The position numbers and the translations under genes were made by a program. Of a DNA stretch of 64,000 nucleotides, positions 41,556 through 51,459 are shown in pieces. The notes under the pieces were generated by a model. The model did not search any database, was not told the DNA's origin, and saw only the letters and a list, made by a program, of their open reading frames with translations. The DNA is taken from contig CATKHK010000006.1 of the NCBI GenBank assembly GCA_949751835.1, forward strand, positions 186,001 through 250,000. The letters are read 5' to 3'. Source of the DNA: Blepharisma japonicum. Lineage: Eukaryota > Ciliophora > Heterotrichea > Heterotrichida > Blepharismidae. Within the stretch, counting starts at the first letter, position 1. Each line of letters starts with the position of its first letter.

Positions 41556-43355
41556 ATGTCAGAAGATTCATTAAGAAAGCGATTCAATATCTTCAAAAAG
41601 AAAATACAGAATGACCCAGAGACTACTACAGAGACTCCGCCCAGTACATTTGATGAAACTTCAATAAACTTTGAATTAAAAGGAGGACCTTATAACACAA
41701 ATTTAATTGAAGCATCAGCTACAGTAAAAAATGGTCAAAATGCAGGCATGCCGCTTCCTCTTAGATGCACGTGATACAGGTCCACAAACGAAAAACAATT
41801 CGTTACCATTGAAGGAGTCAATGGTGCATTTTATCAGCCAAACGCTGACGATATAGGTTGCAAAATTTGTGTTCATGCAGTCCCTGTTAGCGAAGTAGAA
41901 GAATATACAGGAATGCCGGCTTTTAATGAAGTCGGTCCTGTCCAAATCGACCCTGATATGCAAAAAACAGTGCAAGAAATCTATGAAGCCAACTATGCAG
42001 AATTTACAACAAATCTTGTAGGAGGGACAATAGGGAATTTGGTCCCTGGAGCAGTTAGTATCAAGCTGAGCGGGAATCTTATAAATATAGCTTACAAGGA
42101 CGGAAGCGATATTTTAAGTTCCAAGCTTGGTATGGGCTCACCGATCATAAATCTGTCACAGAAGACAAATACTTCTTTTTCAATGACTTTTGAGAATGAA
42201 AGAATTGATTTCAATGCAGAAAAACACACTGAAAGAGATATAATGGCCATCACTATAAGAATGTTTTGCTCAAAAGTAAGCACTGAAAATCAAGCTGACT
42301 GCTTAATTAAAATAGAACAGCTTTCTACAAGACTTTTAAATCTAAATAAAGACTATGAAAGTACAGTATCTGCTTTTAATTTGCTGAAAGAGGAGCATAA
42401 AATCAACATTAAAAAGATTGAAAATGATAAGGCAAGAATTGAGGAATTAGAAGAAGAAAATTCCAGCTTGTTAAATCAAGTAGCAGCACAAGTTGCTGTG
42501 TTTGAAAAAAATGAAACTGAATTGAAATTCCTCAGGCAAGACATTTTGGTATATAAAACCCAATGTGAAGCTTTAGAAAATACAATTAACCAGAGAAGAA
42601 TCAATGATAATAATTGGGAAATCTTATTAAGGAGTGTTAAAGAAGATTTAGAAGAAATTTTAAAAAAGCATAAATTTTGCGAAAATTGCAAAAGAATTGA
42701 AAATATTATTATTGATGCTTTAGGAAAGCTAGATGGAAGGGTAATAAATTCACATCAAAGCTCAGCAAATTCCAGTGCAAAATCGTATCAGGATGAAGGC
42801 TCAGAAAATACAGAAGATCATGAAAAAGAAATAAGAGAGTTTAAAGACCAAATTTTAAAATATAAATGCAAGCTTAAACAATTAGCGATAGAAAGTGCTG
42901 AGCTTGTAAATAGAGCTGAAGCTGAGAAAAATTTTTATAAAAGAAAAGCTGATTCCTTGGCTTCTGAAAATGATAAATTGCTGTCAAAGCTCGGAAAAAA
43001 TCCTAAAGAAATCACTTCATTTGCTAAAGAAAGACAAGAATTCGAAGCAGAAAAAGAAAAAATCCTACAAGACTTAAAAGAAGCCCAAGAAAATGCTTTA
43101 AATTATGAAAAATTAGGCAAGATAAACAAGAAAAAGCTAGAAGAAGAAATAGAAAGAAATTTTGAGCTGAGGAAAATTCTCTCAAAAAAATCCAAAGCGA
43201 TGACATCTTTAGACTATCAAAAAATCATCAATTCATTAACAATGAGTGTAGCTGATAGAGAAGAAGAATTATCCCAACAGAAAAACATAAATAGAGAGCT
43301 AATGAATCGAGTTCAAGAACTAGAGTCAATATTGAAGCAAACAAATGTAAATTAA
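41556..43355 (+). CDS. coiled-coil protein with N-terminal AIR9-like domain
   Basis: 599 residues. Residues 40-115 resemble the Ig-like A9 domain of AIR9 proteins (CTWYRSTNEKQFVTIEG, YQPNADDIGCKICVHAVP); the Trp is TGA. A second beta-rich stretch (about 120-240) is followed by long coiled coils (about 250-595) broken by a Ser-rich hinge near 410. AIR9 proteins associate with microtubules in plants and trypanosomes, so a cortical cytoskeleton role is inferred. The ATG at 41556 is used instead of a TTG at 41547. Its TAA stop is 3 bp from the stop of the next gene on the opposite strand. Confidence 0.8.
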
Positions 43356-43358
43356 CTA

Positions 43359-43757
43359 TTAATTCGAATAAGGAATTCTCACTTTAATATCATATTTCTC
43401 CTGAATTAACTCAATCTCTTTTCCATAATAAGAAAATGCATAATAAACTTTAGCAGCATCCATTGTCCCTATAAAAAGAGCAGCAGAAACAGAGAGCTGG
43501 GCTATAGCTGTAATTGCATTCATTCTAAAGAAAATTGCTCCAGTTGAAAAAAGTAAAGTTAAGGGAACCCCAAAAAATAAAATCGGAGCACTATCATAAG
43601 CTTTGAATGAGTTGTGGATTTTTCTTGCAATTCCTCGCTCAGGCCTTTGGAACGTATTCCACCTCTTTGCAATTTCTTCAGAAATCACCCTTTTCCTTAC
43701 AAATTCCATAGAAATTTTTGAATAAATATAGTTTTTTACACTTGCATGATCCTCCAT
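43359..43757 (-). CDS. small two-pass membrane protein of unknown function (132 aa)
   Basis: Residues 1-60 are basic and hydrophilic; two membrane segments follow (APILFFGVPLTLLFSTGAIFF, AQLSVSAALFIGTMDAAKVYY), then a 25-residue tail. A helical hairpin in a mitochondrial or ER membrane is plausible, but no family is recognised. It begins 16 bp after the stop of the transposase-like gene on the same strand and ends 3 bp from the convergent coiled-coil gene, so its 3' untranslated region must lie antisense to that gene. Confidence 0.7.
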   Translation of the reverse strand: MEDHASVKNYIYSKISMEFVRKRVISEEIAKRWNTFQRPERGIARKIHNSFKAYDSAPILFFGVPLTLLFSTGAIFFRMNAITAIAQLSVSAALFIGTMDAAKVYYAFSYYGKEIELIQEKYDIKVRIPYSN

Positions 43758-43773
43758 TTATCAAATATTAAAA

Positions 43774-44988
43774 TTAATTAGCAGACATAGCTTCAGCGTC
43801 CTTGTCGACCTTTTCCATGCCCAAGTTCTTTTGGTGTGCGCTTATTAATTCCAGTAGAGCCTTCATGATATCTCCAATCTCGGCTATTTTATTTTTATTG
43901 TTCTTGAACTGTCTTTTCCAGCAGAAAACGTTCAGGTATTCTTGAAGGCAGCTCATTTTTCTATATTTTCTCTTGATATCATATTTTGCCCAACACCAAG
44001 AAATTTCGATATGCTGAGTATGAATTTCTCTGCTGTGAGGATTCACAAAAAACCTTGAGTGGTCAACTGTAAAATGAGGAAATCCGAGCTCTGGAAGTTT
44101 ATTATAAGCAGCCCATTGATCTGAAATTATTGTAGTGCCCATTTCGCAATGGCTCTGAATTATTGGCAACAAATAAGCAGTTGTTCTTTTTGAGACGACC
44201 TCCATATAAACTCTTTTTGACTCTCTCTCATACAGCCCGAACACCCACTTTTCAGGAGCACTTTGCCCAAATGAAAGAATTTTACTTGAATTTCTAAAGC
44301 AAGACTCATCGATTTCTACGATTCCTTTGAATTTTGGAAGAGTTCTGATAAAATGTTCTGAGACAATTTTTCTAATTTTTGCATCAATGCACATAGCATC
44401 TATTTTATTGATATCTATAAGCTGGGTGATTTCTTTATCACCAAGGTTCATCGCCCATAGGAAAATATATAACAAAATTTTATCTTGGGACAGTCTGGTG
44501 CCCTGCCAAATGCTTCCTTGGATAAGACTTTTTTGCTTGCTGCAGTCACATATGAAGATGTATTCATTGCGCATATCATCGTGAGCAAGGACCATGTCGT
44601 TCCCACATTCGCATTTCTTTTCGCTGTCAATTGCACCTGTTTGAAGGAGGAAACTGATTGAAAGCTGCTGGTCTCTTATGATTGTGAAAAAATTGGTGGG
44701 AACTTGCATGTCGAGAAGGAAGTCTTTGAGAGAGTGCTTTTTGACGTAGGAGATTGGAAGTTTGGATTCTGGGAGTAATGAGTTTTTGGGCATGTCTGAG
44801 AAGGCTAACTCAAGATTTTTCAGCTTTTCTTCAAGATTGAAGGTAAGGGATTTTATATGCCGGAGATCTTTTTGGAGCTTGCGGTTGTCTTGTTCAAAGG
44901 ACCAGACTGCAGATGCTGTTTCTAGGCAAGGACCACAAGTGAGCCAATTTTCTCTGTGAGTGGGACAGATATCGAGAAACTCTGACAT
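43774..44988 (-). CDS. Merlin/IS1595-type (ISXO2-like) transposase, possibly domesticated
   Basis: 404 residues, uninterrupted. The ISXO2-like catalytic core is complete: Asp227 in VEIDESCF, Asp290 in IISDQWAAY and Glu328 in HTQHIEISW, spacing close to the DD36E of Merlin elements. EKWVFGLYER and VDHSRFFVNPHSREIHTQ are family hallmarks. A zinc-ribbon-like Cys set (Cys126/128 and Cys147/149) lies before the core, and the N-terminus has a coiled coil and three further Cys. I see no terminal inverted repeats or target-site duplication within the tight flanks (16 bp on one side), so a domesticated host gene is more likely than an active element. All nine Trp are TGG. Confidence 0.85.
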   Translation of the reverse strand: MSEFLDICPTHRENWLTCGPCLETASAVWSFEQDNRKLQKDLRHIKSLTFNLEEKLKNLELAFSDMPKNSLLPESKLPISYVKKHSLKDFLLDMQVPTNFFTIIRDQQLSISFLLQTGAIDSEKKCECGNDMVLAHDDMRNEYIFICDCSKQKSLIQGSIWQGTRLSQDKILLYIFLWAMNLGDKEITQLIDINKIDAMCIDAKIRKIVSEHFIRTLPKFKGIVEIDESCFRNSSKILSFGQSAPEKWVFGLYERESKRVYMEVVSKRTTAYLLPIIQSHCEMGTTIISDQWAAYNKLPELGFPHFTVDHSRFFVNPHSREIHTQHIEISWCWAKYDIKRKYRKMSCLQEYLNVFCWKRQFKNNKNKIAEIGDIMKALLELISAHQKNLGMEKVDKDAEAMSAN

Positions 44989-45014
44989 TTGATGATTATT
45001 TTATATTGCTTTGA

Positions 45015-45023
45015 CCCCCCCCC
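45015..45023 (+). repeat. C9 homopolymer with telomere-like flank
   Basis: Nine C residues followed by TAAAATCCTAAATAAA, 27 bp upstream of the transposase start codon. It stands out in AT-rich DNA and loosely recalls a degenerate C-rich telomeric repeat. Function unknown; it may be a simple homopolymer. Confidence 0.5.
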
Positions 45024-45158
45024 TAAAATCCTAAATAAATAATATTGCATGAGAATTTATCTAAAGGCCCTAGAAATTTAAATTTAAAATAATAGTTGCT
45101 TTAACCTTTAAATTAAGAAAATTATTATAAATTAATATCTTTTACTACTAAAAATAAT

Positions 45159-45413
45159 ATGGATGAAGAAAGCGAAGAGAAATTCATCATAGAAAATCTG
45201 GTTAAGCATCAGTATAAAGGATTGATTGAAGCATGCTTTGATAGATGCATCACAAAGTATGAGGCATCATTAACAGAAAGCAACAAAATTTGCTTAGCCA
45301 TGTGCCAAGATCGATACCAAGAAGCTTTTAGCTCCACATTTCTAAGAATTTATGAAAAAGTAGTAAAAGGTATGAGAGAAGCTATAAATCCAAGCGAAGA
45401 TCAGACTAATTAA
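45159..45413 (+). CDS. small TIM-family chaperone (Tim8/9/10/13 type)
   Basis: 84 residues with the twin CX3C motif (CFDRC and CLAMC, 14 residues apart), which forms two disulfides in the mitochondrial intermembrane space. A helical tail follows. The proteins form hexamers that escort hydrophobic precursors to the TIM22 and SAM machineries. The exact member cannot be told; the spacing and a CFDRC start fit Tim9/Tim10. TAA stop; no intron. Confidence 0.85.
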   Translation: MDEESEEKFIIENLVKHQYKGLIEACFDRCITKYEASLTESNKICLAMCQDRYQEAFSSTFLRIYEKVVKGMREAINPSEDQTN

Positions 45414-45460
45414 TTGATGGAAATGATTATTTTAGATTATGATGAAGAAGAAAGATAAGT

Positions 45461-45943
45461 TTAAACATCAAATTGAAAATCAATGCAAAGCTGGTCTAAT
45501 TGGTTCTTTAAAGTCTGTATAAATCATCCCATTTCATATAAATCCACAGTTTTTCTTTCATAATCATCCAAAGGATCTAATGATTTATTTGCAAATACAA
45601 AAGTCATCACTGTTGGTTGACTTTTTTTGATCTCAATATTCAGAAGTCGGCTGAGAACCCAGACATGCCGAACAATGAGTTTTCCTTTTTTTCTTTCATA
45701 AACATACATAAATTCGTCTTCAAAGCTAATTTCTCTTTCCAGAATTTTCGGTTTATTCTTGAGGATCATCCCTGTCAAGCCTTTTCGTTTTTTGATTTCT
45801 TTGCATGGAAACAGCTGTGAGGGGAAATCAGTTATTACGCTGCCTTTAGGCAAGGATAGCTTGGGTAATATGTTTGGCATAAACGCAGGGTGCATTATTT
45901 GCTCTTCTTTTTCTTCTTCATCACCTATAGCAAAAAGATCCAT
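45461..45943 (-). CDS. unknown protein (160 aa)
   Basis: The frame passes one TGA (45524, YEMGWFIQ) and ends at TAA 45461. After an acidic start (MDLFAIGDEEEKEEQ) the protein looks like a compact mixed alpha/beta domain with alternating strands (RKKGKLIVRHVWVLSRLL, PTVMTFVFANKS) and a closing helix (WFIQTLKNQLDQLCIDF). A PH-like fold is conceivable, but I do not recognise it. The convergent small-TIM gene ends 47 bp away. Confidence 0.7.
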
Positions 45944-46097
45944 TTTAGCTGAAATTTTCTAAATTTATTCACTAGATAGTTGTTAATTTATTATGGTATT
46001 TCTTATGGTATTATACGTAAATGATTTATGAGATTGGAGAGACTAAATTAATTATAATTCTTTAAGAAGGGGATTGAAACGCCAGATTAAATTGAAA

Positions 46098-46784
46098 TTA
46101 CCTTGGCTCCCTTTCTTTGATACTCCCTATTTTACTTGCAAGTAAAAACAAATCAATTTCTTCATATCTGCTGCTATATTCTTCATTGCTGCATTTTGAT
46201 TCTTCCCTTACATAAGGCGGCATAAAATTTTCAGTGATTTCAGTCAGCTTATAAATTTCCCGATGCTCAAAAGTAATTTCAATAAAATTATCAATAGCCT
46301 CGATAACCTTATCTTCGTTAACATTAAGTGAAAATCAATCTGTATTGCTTAATGATGCTTTAACCTTCTCAAAATCTTTCAAGATTGATTTAAAAATTGG
46401 CACGTCGGTATTTTTATTAATTCTTGTCATTCTTGCAGTCTTTTCTAGGGCATTAATAAGTCCTTGCTGCATAATCATAACTTTCCTAAGCTCTTTATCC
46501 ACCTTTTCATGAAAAGTTTCAATAATTGCCTTGGAGGCTTGGATAACCTTTGTGAGCTCTTCATCGATTTTTTTCTTGGCCAAATCGATTGTTTCTAAAA
46601 TAAAATCTAAGTCTGATTCGTTAATTCTCATGTACAGGAATTCTACTTTATGGGGATTTTGGTAAATTTCTTCCATATGAATCATTAGATGGCCATGACA
46701 TAGATAAGTGCCGTTTGAAATGCATCTGCAGATAGCTTCGACCTCTTTTTCGCAGCCCTTAAAATCGCACCTTTTGGCATTCAT
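46098..46784 (-). CDS. B-box-like zinc-finger coiled-coil protein
   Basis: 228 residues with TGA at 46335 as Trp. The N-terminus holds one B-box-like zinc site (CDFKGCEKEVEAICRC, LCHGHLMIHME). A long helical region follows (about 60-150, AKKKIDEELTKVIQASKAII), then a less helical C-terminus. B-box plus coiled coil recalls TRIM-like proteins, but a RING domain is absent. Many ciliates have expanded families of this sort, with unknown roles. The ATG at 46784 (MNAKRC) is used, as the longer version needs a TTG. Stop TAA. Confidence 0.75.
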
Positions 46785-47454
46785 ATTTCTCAAATAAATG
46801 ATATTGGAATATAATAATAAAATAAATGTCTAAAGTCAGCTTAGGGCTCCTTGGCACCATAAGCGTTACCATAGACTGAAATAGAAGCACTCTTACCACC
46901 TTAAGGTTTTCTTAAGGCTTTAGATGTGCGCAGATTTCCAAAACAAAGCCAATCTGATGGCTAAATTTTCACTTGTGAGAGAATAAAAATTTATGATTTA
47001 GAGAGAAAGTAATTAGCTAGGCACATAATTCTATCATTGAAATCCTTATTAAATAATTTTTTAAGCTATGCTACTACTTCATATCACTAGCATCTAGAGC
47101 TGCAGAATTTTTGTCTTTTTCAGGTAGCATCTCTTAATTTAAATTAGACTTTTAAAAGCGAGAAAAGCTTACATTTATAATTGTTAACCTTAGGTTATCA
47201 AAGAAATTATTTGAAAGTTCTTACCTTATAAATAATTAAAATTAATTGAAATTTTTTGAATCAAATATATGCGATAGCAATTTCTTAAGAGGAGCAGATT
47301 TAGAATTAAGAGTAATTATTTGGATGAAAATATGGCAAAGTGAAATTCTTCTTTAACATTATTCGAATTGTATTTTCAAATAGCTAAATTATGCTAGTAA
47401 TATACCAGAGATTTATACTCTCATTATAACATTATATTTATACCAGAAAGGAGA
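46785..47454. other. intergenic space
   Basis: 670 bp, AT-rich with short less AT-rich patches near 46850-46980, no long open frame. It holds the promoter of the B-box gene and the 3' flank of the RING gene. Confidence 0.5.
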
Positions 47455-48600
47455 CTACGGACTTGCCATTAATTCAGATTGGTCGCAATTAGTATTAAAT
47501 GGATTTCCCTTACAAACCGGACATCTGGGGATATCCCTTGACCCTTTAAACCATTCTTCAATACAAGTTGAATGATATATATGTTTACAAATCAATTTTC
47601 TTACCTCATTTCCATTCAAAAAGCTACATAAAAATTACTCCTCAAAGCAAATGCAACAAGTTTTAACTCCTCACTCGCTTAGAGATTCATCAAAAATCAC
47701 TTTAGGCAAATGCAAATCTAATAAATCGTCTGAAATGACCGAAATCGATTGATTTTGAATAATCATTTCATATTGTCTTGCCCTATCTGCATTAAAATTC
47801 GCAATATTGTGAATTCTTGCATTTCTTATAGTTGACCTAATTTTATATATGCAAGCAGAGCAGCATGAAAAAAATACCACAGACACCACAATTACCACAA
47901 CAATAACTACAACTTCATTTGGCGGTGCACTTGAAGAATATTTATTTATCCTTCATTTAAAAGTTAGCCCAGAATAAGTTTTATAGTCATCTCCGGTAAA
48001 ATAGCCTAAAACAAAATAGTTTCCGTCATCAATATTGTAAGTGCTTCTATATCCTATATTATTTATAATAATTTCTGTTGCAGAATACTGGTTTTCATTG
48101 GTACTGTAATCTGGTAATAAATTGTAATAAAGTAACTTTAAAGACCCAGTTTTGTAAGTCGTTGAAAAGAAAAATGCTAATGAAACGTAGTTCGTTGAAT
48201 TTGTAGTTTTATATTTGGTTAAATCAAGAACTCATAAGCATAGAGTCCCTTGAGAAAATGGGCCTCCTGTTTGAACTAGGCCATCATCACTTGTAAAAAC
48301 TTGAGATTTCCCACAAGTAGACTAATTAAAAAATACGCTAGTAGAACTGCATAGAGAATAATCATTGCTTTGACTGTTTAAGCAGTAACTTAAATTTGGC
48401 TGACGGTCACAATTAAGACAAGAGCTTGAGCAAGACTTGTCAGCTTTAGAGCAAGTCATTTCAGTGCAAGTGTCGCTATATTAAGGTTACGTATATCAAT
48501 TTAATCCAAAAGCTGAGCAAGATGAGCATTGGGTTTCACAAGCTAAAGAATAAGTAAATAAGGCTAAAAGTACAGTAAATTTAGAGACTAGGAAGTGCAT
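47455..48600 (-). CDS. single-pass membrane RING-H2 ubiquitin ligase
   Basis: 366 residues from exons 48491-48600, 48337-48475, 47639-48321 and 47455-47623, with three 15-nt introns (GTAACCTTAATATAG, GTATTTTTTAATTAG, GTAATTTTTATGTAG). A signal peptide (MHFLVSKFTVLLALFTYSLA) precedes a Cys-rich ectodomain (12 Cys in the first 90 residues) and a beta-rich region. A transmembrane helix (VVVIVVVIVVSVVFF) leads to a cytosolic tail with a RING-H2 finger (CCICFED, LICKHIYHSTCIEEW, CPVC). It should ubiquitinate membrane or vacuolar cargo, as do GRAIL/RNF13-type proteins, though no protease-associated domain is seen. Stop TAG. Confidence 0.9.
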
Positions 48601-50050
48601 AGCTTACTCACTTAGTATTTGAAGCTATTATAATTTATTTCCTTATATTAAAAAATAAGCATATTCATAATTATTTACAAGCTAATACGTTTTCCTAAAC
48701 CAAACTAAATAAAGCTAAAAGAGTGCAGTTTTGTAAAAGGGAAAAATGCTATTATTGCATAATAAGTAGCATAATTTTAACCATTTATTGAGATCTATGA
48801 TATCAACTGGAAAGTTTTCTCTTAGTTTAGGATAAATCAAATAAAAAAGTATATAGATTCTTAGCTAGCTATGATTAAATATTTTAATTTCTTTAATTAG
48901 AAGCTTTGAGCTTTAATGCTTTTATTGAAAACCTAAAATAGGATATTTCATTTTGGCTTCTAACTCTAAATAGCCATAAAAATGAAGCCTTCAAATAATA
49001 ACTTATCCCTAAAATTGATCAAGCTGATCTCTACACTTCAATGAGCTTTAGGATTTAGTTAAACAAGCTCAAAATTAGAATTCCAACCTAGGCTTCAAAG
49101 TACACTTTGGCAACTTCTAAGGACATCAGGTAGCCAATTCATACTTGAGATATAAGTATACTCTAGAAAATCTCTTTATAAAAAATTTCGAAAATAAATT
49201 CTTTGAAAGAGTTTTTTAATATTCTCTATTATATTTTATAGCATAAATTATTAATTGACCAGTTGAGCAGACTCAAACATTGCTAAGGCAAAAATATTAA
49301 GTTTAAATGAGCTATTCAAAGTTATTCTAGGCGTATAGATTAAGTGTGATAAATTTTTCAGGCACATGAAAAGTATTAGTGTCCTAATAATAACTGTATA
49401 AGTGTCTATAAGTTCTAATTTTAATAAAATATAAAATTCAAAAAAAATAAAGCATCTATCTCACTATTCTTAGAGATTTACTAGCTTAAAAATTGTTGAT
49501 ATTAAATCTCTCTCTGCTAAGTCTTAGAAGTTCTTTGTCAGTCCTTTTTTAGTTAAAATTAAAATTTGTCCATCATACTGGGAGAAGCATAAAACTGCAA
49601 AAATTCAAATTCTACAATGAAGCAAAGGTGATATTTCTTATGGAATACTCCTTAATATTTTCTTAATTATCACTAGGAATTTAGGCAAAGAATTCTACTC
49701 GGTTCATATAAAATTTTAATTGGGTCCATATGCTTAAATAAACTTCAATAAAACATTGAAAATGGCTAACATATGTTCTGGTTTAAATATTCCCTCTTAC
49801 TATGGCCACTTTCATCAAAAACAGTCTTTTACTAGCTCCTGATGTTATCTAATAATCTCATTATGATTTTGAAACTTTAAAATTAAATATGAAAAAATTT
49901 GATTTTTTCTGTAATCATAAAATTACTAAAAATTGTTCTTTGAGTGAAAAATTTCATCAAATAATCACAAGAAAATAGAGATTCTGTCATAAGTGTCCTT
50001 CTTTAATTGATTTCTTATTAAAAAAATATATAAGATGGTAAATAATAAAA
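48601..50050. other. longest gene-free stretch
   Basis: 1450 bp with stops in all frames. A less AT-rich patch at about 48950-49150 has only a 38-codon open frame and is not called. No tRNA, repeat array or CRISPR-like structure is visible; an unrecognised non-coding RNA cannot be excluded. Confidence 0.55.
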
Positions 50051-50368
50051 ATGAAAGCTTATAGATGCAGCTACCAAGGCTGTAACCAGAATTACTCAAA
50101 TAAGTACAATCTCAGACGTCACGTATCAATAAATCACTATAAAGTTCGATTTACATGCCAAATTTGTGACAGAAAACTCTCATCAGCACAAGGATTAAGG
50201 GATCACGTCTATTGTCACACAGGTGAGAAGCCTTATGCTTGTAAGTTTCCAGGATGCACCAAAAGATATAGACAAGGAAGTCAATTATCGGTACATAAGA
50301 GAAAACATGCTAAACAGCTTGGAATGAAAGATTCAGATTTTGCAGAATTAAAGGTGTTTTTTATGTAG
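50051..50368 (+). CDS. small C2H2 zinc-finger protein (105 aa)
   Basis: Three C2H2 fingers fill the protein (YRCSYQGCNQNYSN, FTCQICDRKLSSAQGL, YACKFPGCTKRYRQGS); fingers 1 and 3 have the four-residue CX4C spacing seen in TFIIIA-type and GLI-like fingers. The linker TGEKPY is present between the last two. It ends with a short tail and TAG. A DNA-binding regulator is likely. The gene is isolated in AT-rich spacer with more than 1 kb on each side. Confidence 0.85.
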   Translation: MKAYRCSYQGCNQNYSNKYNLRRHVSINHYKVRFTCQICDRKLSSAQGLRDHVYCHTGEKPYACKFPGCTKRYRQGSQLSVHKRKHAKQLGMKDSDFAELKVFFM

Positions 50369-51459
50369 TTAACTTGGCTTATAAAAGATGAGATTCAAAA
50401 GATTTATCAAGTACCAACCAGTCCATTTACAAGTTCTAATGCTATTTTGCCACCATTGAGGGCATTTTTCGGCATTACAGTTTAATTTCATAATATAATC
50501 ATCATAACTAAAGACTTTAAAAAGTTATACCATTTAATAAGAATGATGATTTTTGAGTGTTGAATTTATTAAAATATTTTTCAGGGGCAAAGAGGAGCTT
50601 ATAAATAAGAAAATTTGACGCAATTAATTTACAGAATTTTTAAAAATTTGATGAAAAACCTCAACAAAACTATAGGGCTGCAAATTCTGTTGGAAAAAGT
50701 CGGAATTATAATAGAAAATACAATATTAAAAAATCTTTGAGAATTCGTTTAAATTATTGTTCTTTCAGAGTTTTGGCATTTAGTTAGCCTAGGCTAAAAT
50801 TCACCACACTTCATCTGATAAAATATTTCATATCTAATTAATGCATTATATTTTGATGTGAAAAAATAGATCTTTAAATGATATGTTTTCCTATTCTTAA
50901 ATATATTTGATATGTGATGCTTTAACACAAATATTATAAAGAAAAGATAAAAAATTTTAGTTAAGTTATATCATTTTGGTATTTGACAGTTTCATTTATG
51001 ACATTTTACTTGAATTTTTTCTCTATTTCAATAATGTACGATTAAAGAACAAGTTCATTAATAAAGATTTCTTATAATGATATAAATTCTAAATTATATC
51101 TTGCAATTCAGTTGATAACTTAATGTGCAATCATATCCACTAAGTAATATTATAGTCATAAAATTATAAATAATCTTCTCAATCGCTCAGACTAGTAAAT
51201 ACTAAGCACTTTTTACTTCTTGCTAGCTCAGATAGCAAATAAGATTCTAACTAGCTTATAATAGAAAAATCTACTACTCTCTATTATAGCTTAAATATAA
51301 AAAAAATAATTATTTTATTTTGATTATTGATCTCTTAAATATATTATTACTTTAATCAATATTAAACCATGAGCGATATTACCAAATCTAGTTGCTCTTA
51401 AACCAATTTAGGATTTACTTGGGACTTAAACTGTTAGTGAAACCTTTTTAAAATTAATT
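50369..51459. other. AT-rich intergenic space between convergent genes
   Basis: 1091 bp, stops in all frames, no RNA gene recognised. Confidence 0.55.

Noticed and set aside
47150-47450. Possible snRNA or other small RNA gene in the spacer.
   Set aside because: No Sm site with flanking stem loops or conserved snRNA motif could be recognised by eye.
48950-49178. Coding-like, less AT-rich patch on the minus strand (MNWLPDVLRSC...).
   Set aside because: The frame is open for only 38 codons (49062-49175) between TAA codons, no 15-nt intron repairs it, and no family is recognised.
50369-51459. Possible CRISPR array or regular repeats in the AT-rich spacers.
   Set aside because: No regularly spaced direct repeats were seen, and the organism is a eukaryote.
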